From: VXLM01 sp034421575
GTDB taxonomy: Bacteria > Chloroflexota > Dehalococcoidia > Lucifugimonadales > VXLM01
Length of the DNA stretch: 64,000 bases
Direction: 5' to 3'
NCBI GenBank assembly: GCA_034421575.1
Contig: DAOUKG010000036.1
Location: 6,038 to 70,037 of the forward strand
Shown here: in pieces, positions 59,955 to 64,000 of the stretch
Position numbering within the stretch: position 1 is the stretch's first letter
Layout: each line of letters begins with the position of its first letter
Made by a program: the position numbers and the translations under genes
The notes under the pieces: generated by a model
Told to the model about the DNA's origin: nothing
Databases searched by the model: none
What the model saw: the letters and a program-made list of their open reading frames with translations, nothing else

Positions 59955-60441
59955 GGTCTACCTTGGGCTCGGCTCGAATCTCGGGGACAAGCGGGGGAAT
60001 ATCGAGCGGGCGGTAGAGAGGCTGCGCGGGATTTCGGTGGGACTCACGGTATCGAGCCTGTACGAGACGGCGCCGGTGGGCGTGACTCTACAGCCTTCGT
60101 TCGTCAACGCGGTGTGCGGAATGTGGACGGGGCTGAGCGTGCACGAGTTGCTACGGGAGGTTCGTGGGATTCAGCGCGAGGCGGGGGTGCGTGGGCCTGT
60201 GCTGAATGGACCGAGGATGCTCGACATCGACATCCTGCTGTATGGGAGCCTCGTGGTCGACCTGCCTCATCTGACGGTTCCGCATCCACGGATGACGGAG
60301 CGGGAATTCGTTTTGGGTCCTCTGGTGGAGATTGCGCCGGGGGTGGTGCATCCAGTGACGAAGAAGACGGCGGAGGAGTTGCTTGGGGAGATTAGATCAA
60401 CCACAGAGTTCACAGAGACCGCGGAGAGGGAGTTCGAGTAA
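59944..60441 (+). CDS. folK: Hydroxymethyldihydropterin pyrophosphokinase FolK with repeat-derived tail
   Basis: A 165-residue HPPK. Marks: YLGLGSNLGDKRGNIERAVE, SLYETAPVGV, LLREVRGIQREAGV and GPRMLDIDILLYG, which carries the metal-binding DxD, then HPRMTEREFVLGPLVEI. It transfers pyrophosphate to the pterin. After the usual end near HPVTKKTAEELLGEI, the last 15 residues (RSTTEFTETAEREFE) are coded by a CACAGAG-type repeat, and the TAA stop is the edge of a MITE-like copy. Activity should be unaffected because the tail lies beyond the fold. Confidence 0.9.
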   Translation: MRTEVYLGLGSNLGDKRGNIERAVERLRGISVGLTVSSLYETAPVGVTLQPSFVNAVCGMWTGLSVHELLREVRGIQREAGVRGPVLNGPRMLDIDILLYGSLVVDLPHLTVPHPRMTEREFVLGPLVEIAPGVVHPVTKKTAEELLGEIRSTTEFTETAEREFE

Positions 60442-60520
60442 TACCAATTGGGCGTGATAAAGCCGTATTATTGCTAGCGTATCCGATGGATTCCCGCTTT
60501 CGCGGAAATGACGGGAGTGG
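60439..60520. mobile_element. Partial MITE-like family 1 copy at the folK stop
   Basis: TAATACCAATTGGGCGTGAT, then AAAGCCGTATTATTGCTAGC and the palindrome GGATTCCCGCTTTCGCGGAA follow the order of the left end of the intact copies. The right terminal repeat is not found. The first three bases double as the folK stop codon. Confidence 0.65.
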
Positions 60521-60636
60521 CTCGACGGGCTTTGGACGATGAGCAACAGATTGGAACCAAACGAACCACCCCACTACCCTACCCCTCTGGATACCGGCCT
60601 TCGCCGGTCTGACGGTGGTGCTGTTGCCATCGCTTG

Positions 60637-61206
60637 TTAGTCGCTGAGGCGGACTCCAGCGTCTCGCATTTGCTGGCGGGCTGAAGCGCCGCCTTCGGGG
60701 GTGACGGGGCGGGTGGCGTCTTGGATGAGAACGACATCGAAGCCTTCACGACGACCGTCGAGGGCCGTGGCGAGGACGCAGACGTCCTCGGCTAGGCCGC
60801 CTACGAAGACTCGCTCGACTCCATGCTTCTTGAGCTCGGTGGCGAGACCGGTCTGGTCGAAGGCGGAGTTCTGGTCATGGTCGAGACGCACGCCCTTTGT
60901 GACCACGGTGGCATCAGCAGGCAGATTGAGGTCGGGATGGAATTGGGCGCCGTCGCTGTCCTGGATGCAGTGCAAGGGCCAGGGGCCGCCGCTTTCGTCG
61001 AAGCTCATGTGTCCCTTCGGATGGAAGTCACGGGAGGCGTAAATGGGCAGGTCGCCGTTTGTTGCGGCGGCGATCCAGTCGTTCAGGACGGGCACGACCT
61101 CGTCGCCTCGCTCTATGGGAAGCGCGCCGCCGGGACAGAAGTCGTTCTGGACGTCGACGATGATGAGCGCGTCGCCGGATTTCAGTTCATTGGGACTTGC
61201 GGGCAT
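60637..61206 (-). CDS. pncA: Nicotinamidase
   Basis: A 189-residue isochorismatase-fold enzyme that hydrolyses nicotinamide to nicotinate. Catalytic Asp is in DVQNDFCPGG, Lys in VTKGVRLDHDQ, and Cys in GLAEDVCVLATA. The metal site is SRDFHPKGHMSF (Asp, His, His). ATG 61206 follows AAAGGGGGA. It lies upstream of nothing else but close to pncB on the same strand, so the two act in sequence in NAD salvage. Confidence 0.94.
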   Translation of the reverse strand: MPASPNELKSGDALIIVDVQNDFCPGGALPIERGDEVVPVLNDWIAAATNGDLPIYASRDFHPKGHMSFDESGGPWPLHCIQDSDGAQFHPDLNLPADATVVTKGVRLDHDQNSAFDQTGLATELKKHGVERVFVGGLAEDVCVLATALDGRREGFDVVLIQDATRPVTPEGGASARQQMRDAGVRLSD

Positions 61207-61276
61207 GGCATCCCCCTTTCGGGTCATCCTTGGTACTAGAGATTATCTCAGAATGAGCTGCATTTGCGGAGATTTG

Positions 61277-61301
61277 CCCTTCGACAGGCTCAGGGCGAAC
61301 G
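61277..61301. repeat. TTCGACAGGCTCAGG dispersed repeat
   Basis: CCTTCGACAGGCTCAGGGCG followed by AACGG. Same unit as at 57088-57113. In the gap between pncB and pncA. Confidence 0.8.
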
Positions 61302-61424
61302 GTCTATTCCGCTCCACTTGCATCTCGAATGGTCTGTGTCTCGCTATACTCATCGCGAAAGGTCATTGCTGTGCCATTCATCGGTAGTGAGGCAACCATC
61401 GCACTTCCCAATTGTGACAGCTAC

Positions 61425-62810
61425 TCAGTTGCTGCCCGTTGATTGAACGGACCGTGCGGCAGTTTCGCGAATTACCTCTTGGTGGTAGGCGTTGAGTTTG
61501 GGGCTTATTTCAACGAGGTACGGCGGGTCGGCTTCGGGCACGTCGCGGACGGCATCAGGGAGGTGGGCGATGTGCTCGGCGGCGTAGCGGCGCGTCTCGG
61601 TCAGGTTGTGGGTTGAAGCGGTGATCCGCTTGCCGTCTCGCAGTACTTGTTCAAGCAGCGGGCGGCCTGGCAGGTCTTCACTGGCACGCCCTATGACGTC
61701 TCCGGTGTGGCGGTCGCCGTCCGACATGCGGAAGACCTGCTTGCGACCTGGGAGGACGGGCTTTGACGTCGCCAGCTTGACTCTTCCCTCGTCCGCGTAT
61801 GACGTGAGCTTGTAGACGATATCGAGGTACGGGGCATCGGCGGAGACGCCCATGGCGGTGCCGACTCCAAAGCCGTCGATTGGAGCGCCTGAGGAGATGA
61901 GCCTGTCGATTTCATACTCGTCGAGGCTGCTGCTGGCGATGATCTGGACGTGATTGAGTCCGGCATCGTCGAGGGCAATACGGACTCGCTGCGAGAGATC
62001 GAGGAGGTCGCCGGAGTCGAGGCGGACCGCTCTGACCTTGAAGTCATCGCGGAGTTTTCTGTCCAGCTCAATCACCTTCTCCACGCCCTTGAGGGTATCG
62101 TAGGTGTCGATCAAGAGGACAGAGTTGGGATAGAGCTTGGCGAAGGCACGGAAGGCGGCGGACTCGTCGCCGTGAGCCTGGATGTAGCTGTGGGCCATCG
62201 TTCCGGCGACGGGGATACCGAAGCGCTTTCCGGCGAGGACGTTGGATGTGGCGTTGACACCTGCTATCCAGAAGGCGCGGGCGGCGTTGAGCGCGGCGTC
62301 CGTCCCGTGCATCCGTCGCGCGCCGAAGTCGATGACGGAGCGTCCCCTGGCGGCAGTGACGACGCGGTTCGCCTTGGAGGCCAGCATGGTCTGGAGCTGG
62401 ACCTGGTTCATCACGTAGGTCTCGATTAGCTGCGCCTCGGGCAGAGGAGCCTCGACCTCGAGGATAGGCTCGTTCGCGAAGATTGGAGTGCCCTCGCGGA
62501 CGGCGTGAACATCGCCGGTGAAGCGGAGGTCAGCGAGCCATGCGAGGAAGCGGTCGGAGAATATTCTGAGTGTGTCGAGGTAGGCGAGGTCCTTTTGGGA
62601 GAAACGAAGGGTCTCAAGGTAGTCGAGGACGGTGTCGAGTCCGCAGGCTATTAGGTAGTTGCGGTTGGGCGGCAGGCGGCGGACGAAGAGGCTGAAGACG
62701 GCCCTCTCCGTCATGCGCTCCTCGAAGTAGGCCTGGAGCATGGTTAGCTGGTAGAGGTCGGTGAAGAGCGCGAGGCTGTTGCGACTGGCCCTTTTATCAT
62801 TCGTGCTCAT
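61425..62810 (-). CDS. pncB: Nicotinate phosphoribosyltransferase
   Basis: A 461-residue enzyme joining nicotinate to PRPP in NAD salvage. Marks: LFTDLYQLTMLQAYF, the conserved FSLFVRRLPPNRNYLIACG, DFGARRMHGTDAAL, GTMAHSYIQAHGDE (His that is phosphorylated in the family), and RLDSGDLLDLSQRVR. It takes the product of pncA just downstream and PRPP from Prs. ATG 62810 fits the usual start. Complete, with no oddities. Confidence 0.93.
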   Translation of the reverse strand: MSTNDKRASRNSLALFTDLYQLTMLQAYFEERMTERAVFSLFVRRLPPNRNYLIACGLDTVLDYLETLRFSQKDLAYLDTLRIFSDRFLAWLADLRFTGDVHAVREGTPIFANEPILEVEAPLPEAQLIETYVMNQVQLQTMLASKANRVVTAARGRSVIDFGARRMHGTDAALNAARAFWIAGVNATSNVLAGKRFGIPVAGTMAHSYIQAHGDESAAFRAFAKLYPNSVLLIDTYDTLKGVEKVIELDRKLRDDFKVRAVRLDSGDLLDLSQRVRIALDDAGLNHVQIIASSSLDEYEIDRLISSGAPIDGFGVGTAMGVSADAPYLDIVYKLTSYADEGRVKLATSKPVLPGRKQVFRMSDGDRHTGDVIGRASEDLPGRPLLEQVLRDGKRITASTHNLTETRRYAAEHIAHLPDAVRDVPEADPPYLVEISPKLNAYHQEVIRETAARSVQSTGSN

Positions 62811-63000
62811 TGGTCGGGTGGCTCCGAGGTTTTGGTCGTGTCCACTCCATCGTTTGATTGTGGTTCGACAGGCTCACCACGAACGTTTAGCACCAGTTCC
62901 ATGCGATTTTGGCAGCCTACTCAAAACACCCTCACCCCCGTATCAAGTACGGGGCAGGCTCTAGCCCTCTCCCACGACGGGAGAGGGGACATCTTTTCCA
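62811..63000. repeat. Repeat-bearing gap upstream of pncB
   Basis: Holds a variant TTCGACAGGCTCACC unit (about 62868-62886) and a CCCTCTCCC hairpin copy (62929-62990) that is interrupted by CCCGTATCAAGTACGGGGCA. I see no gene. Confidence 0.75.
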
Positions 63001-63183
63001 TCAGTCCCGCAGTTCGGGCGGGAGCATGTTGGGGATGGTGTCCTCGATGGGGAACATCTCCTCACAGGCATCGCAGCGGAGGCTTCCGGACACGATCTCG
63101 CCATCCTCCTCGTGGTCGACGGTGAGGGTGAGTTCGTCCTTGCAGAGGGGGCAGACGAGGATTTCGAGGAGGACGGGCTTCAC
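63001..63183 (-). CDS. Trm112-family zinc-binding small protein
   Basis: A 60-residue protein starting at GTG 63183. Cys pairs CPLCKDEL and LRCDACEEMFPI form the Trm112 zinc-binding and central domain, followed by the typical DTIPNMLPPE end. Bacterial members are thought to support methyltransferases or other partners. It lies 14 bases after the membrane protein gene and is probably co-transcribed. Confidence 0.9.
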   Translation of the reverse strand: MKPVLLEILVCPLCKDELTLTVDHEEDGEIVSGSLRCDACEEMFPIEDTIPNMLPPELRD

Positions 63184-63197
63184 GGTTTACAGGACTC

Positions 63198-63695
63198 CTA
63201 TTCGGTGCGGAGCTCAATCTCGAAGAGTACCTTGAGCAGATCGGACAGGAAGAAGATCAGCACTCCGAGGATGACGAGTGTATTGTACCCCGACACGGCG
63301 GCAATTAGTTTTCCCCAGATGCTGGTCGGAGGCGCGGGTCTCTGTTCGTAGTCGGTGAGAATCCTGGCGTGACGCCTGCGGTCTCGGACGAGGGCGAACA
63401 TCCAGACGGACAGGACGACCTTGACGCCGAGGGTGGCGGCGTATGGCGGCTCGACCTCGGTGAGGCGGTCGAAGGCGAGGATGGCGCCGGTCGCGACGAG
63501 GACGATGATGCTGGTGACGACGACGGTGCGGAACTCGACGCCGATGGCGGCAGACAGCGCGCGGGGAACGTCGGGGACGCGCTTTAGAGTAGGAATGAGG
63601 ACGATGAGGTAGAAGATGCTGCCGCCGACCCACGCGGCCGCGGCGAGGGCATGGAGCCATCGCACGATGGTGAGGAATATGTCGCCGATGTCCAC
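63198..63695 (-). CDS. CopD-like integral membrane protein
   Basis: A 165-residue membrane protein with four helices. The first carries His in IVRWLHALAAAAWVGGSIF, the typical W-x-H...W-x-G-G pattern of CopD/YwiC-like proteins, which can hold haem or copper. Others span FRTVVVTSIIVLVATGAIL, VKVVLSVWMFALV and YNTLVILGVLIFFLSDL. Starts at GTG 63695 after GGGAGTACAAG. Upstream of the Trm112-like gene. Function not firmly known. Confidence 0.75.
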   Translation of the reverse strand: MDIGDIFLTIVRWLHALAAAAWVGGSIFYLIVLIPTLKRVPDVPRALSAAIGVEFRTVVVTSIIVLVATGAILAFDRLTEVEPPYAATLGVKVVLSVWMFALVRDRRRHARILTDYEQRPAPPTSIWGKLIAAVSGYNTLVILGVLIFFLSDLLKVLFEIELRTE

Positions 63696-63904
63696 CTTGT
63701 ACTCCCGCCCTTCGACAAGCTCAGAGCTTGCCCCGTACCTGATACGGGGGCGAATGTATTATGTATGGCGACCGGGGCTTCGACAAGCTTTGGGAGGATT
63801 CACCACAGAGGGCGCGGAGATCACAGAGTGAGGAGAGAAGTTAGATTGGCGGGTAGCGCGACTGACGCTTGTACACCCTCACCCCAACCCTCTCCCACGA
63901 CGGA
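63696..63904. repeat. Repeat-bearing right-end gap
   Basis: Contains a degraded TTCGACAAGCTCAGAG unit (about 63710), an inverted CCCCGTACCTGATACGGGGG palindrome (63733-63752), ACCACAGAGG/CACAGAG-type words (63797-63830) like those in the folK tail, and the first half of a CCCTCTCCC hairpin copy (63875-63904). I see no gene. Confidence 0.7.
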
Positions 63905-64000
63905 GGCTGTCTCAAAATACCTTTTTCGGATGTATACTGCCGTGTAGAGGAGCAAGTTGAAGTGTTGGGATATCTTGTAGTGAGGTAGTTGCGATGCCTT
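63905..64000 (+). mobile_element. Probable left end of an insertion sequence, cut by window edge
   Basis: The CCCTCTCCC hairpin repeat, intact at five other places, breaks off after CGACGG and is followed by AGGCTGTCTCAAAATACC. GGCTGTCTCAAAA-type ends are common for insertion sequences. An ATG (about 63993) opens a frame running to the edge. The rest is outside the window, so family and length cannot be told. Confidence 0.45.

Overview
The window reads as a GC-rich chromosomal segment from an uncultivated bacterium, most likely a member of Chloroflexota (SAR202/Dehalococcoidia-like). This placement is inference. It rests on the gene mix: GuaB3, PolX with a PHP domain, neighbouring icd and mdh, a PccB/PycB biotin-enzyme operon, ccmAB behind secA, many TIM-barrel isomerases and amidohydrolases, and lipoproteins with Thr/Pro-rich linkers. 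No rRNA and no CRISPR array is present. One tRNA (Asn) was found.

Layout. 0-7.4 kb: toxin-antitoxin genes (hicBA, higBA-like, relBE-like, DUF2283) around prmA, a D-aminoacylase-like amidohydrolase and polX. The relE gene is split by a small inverted-repeat element whose removal restores the frame. 7.5-13.3 kb: three paralogous sugar-isomerase-like TIM barrels, two tandem PHP hydrolases and a TolB-like propeller. 13.5-14.7 kb: an orphan ABC substrate-binding lipoprotein. 15.2-25.9 kb: the most unusual block. It holds an LprG/LppX-like lipoprotein with an MFS exporter, a FAD oxidoreductase, a Rieske oxygenase, a GOLPH3 (GPP34) domain fused to a cytochrome P450, an Erg6-type sterol C-24 methyltransferase homologue and an MMPL/RND transporter. 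26-43 kb: a GH127-like protein, tRNA-Asn, guaB3, a Ca2+/Na+ antiporter, an Lhr helicase fused to a nuclease-like domain, metF, a GNAT protein, an amidohydrolase and a lipoprotein protease. 44-64 kb: housekeeping genes (secA, ccmAB, prs, queG, mdh, icd, pycB/pccB, folPK, pncA, pncB, trm112-like).

How the parts may work together. The 15-26 kb block looks like a lipid-modification and export locus. The methyltransferase would alkylate a sterol-like side chain, the Rieske enzyme, P450 and flavoprotein would oxidise the skeleton, and the lipoprotein/MFS pair and MMPL pump would move product across the envelope. The genes lie on alternating strands, so they form a cluster and not one operon. No cyclase for sterols or hopanoids lies in the window. 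Substrate and product are therefore unknown.

Intergenic DNA is full of short dispersed repeats. Three families of small inverted-repeat elements with different ends and different target duplications all carry the same internal palindrome. Repeats also form or alter coding ends (relE, probably folK) and fill a 1-kb gene-free stretch at 50.7-51.7 kb. All calls were made by reading the sequence. No database search was run.
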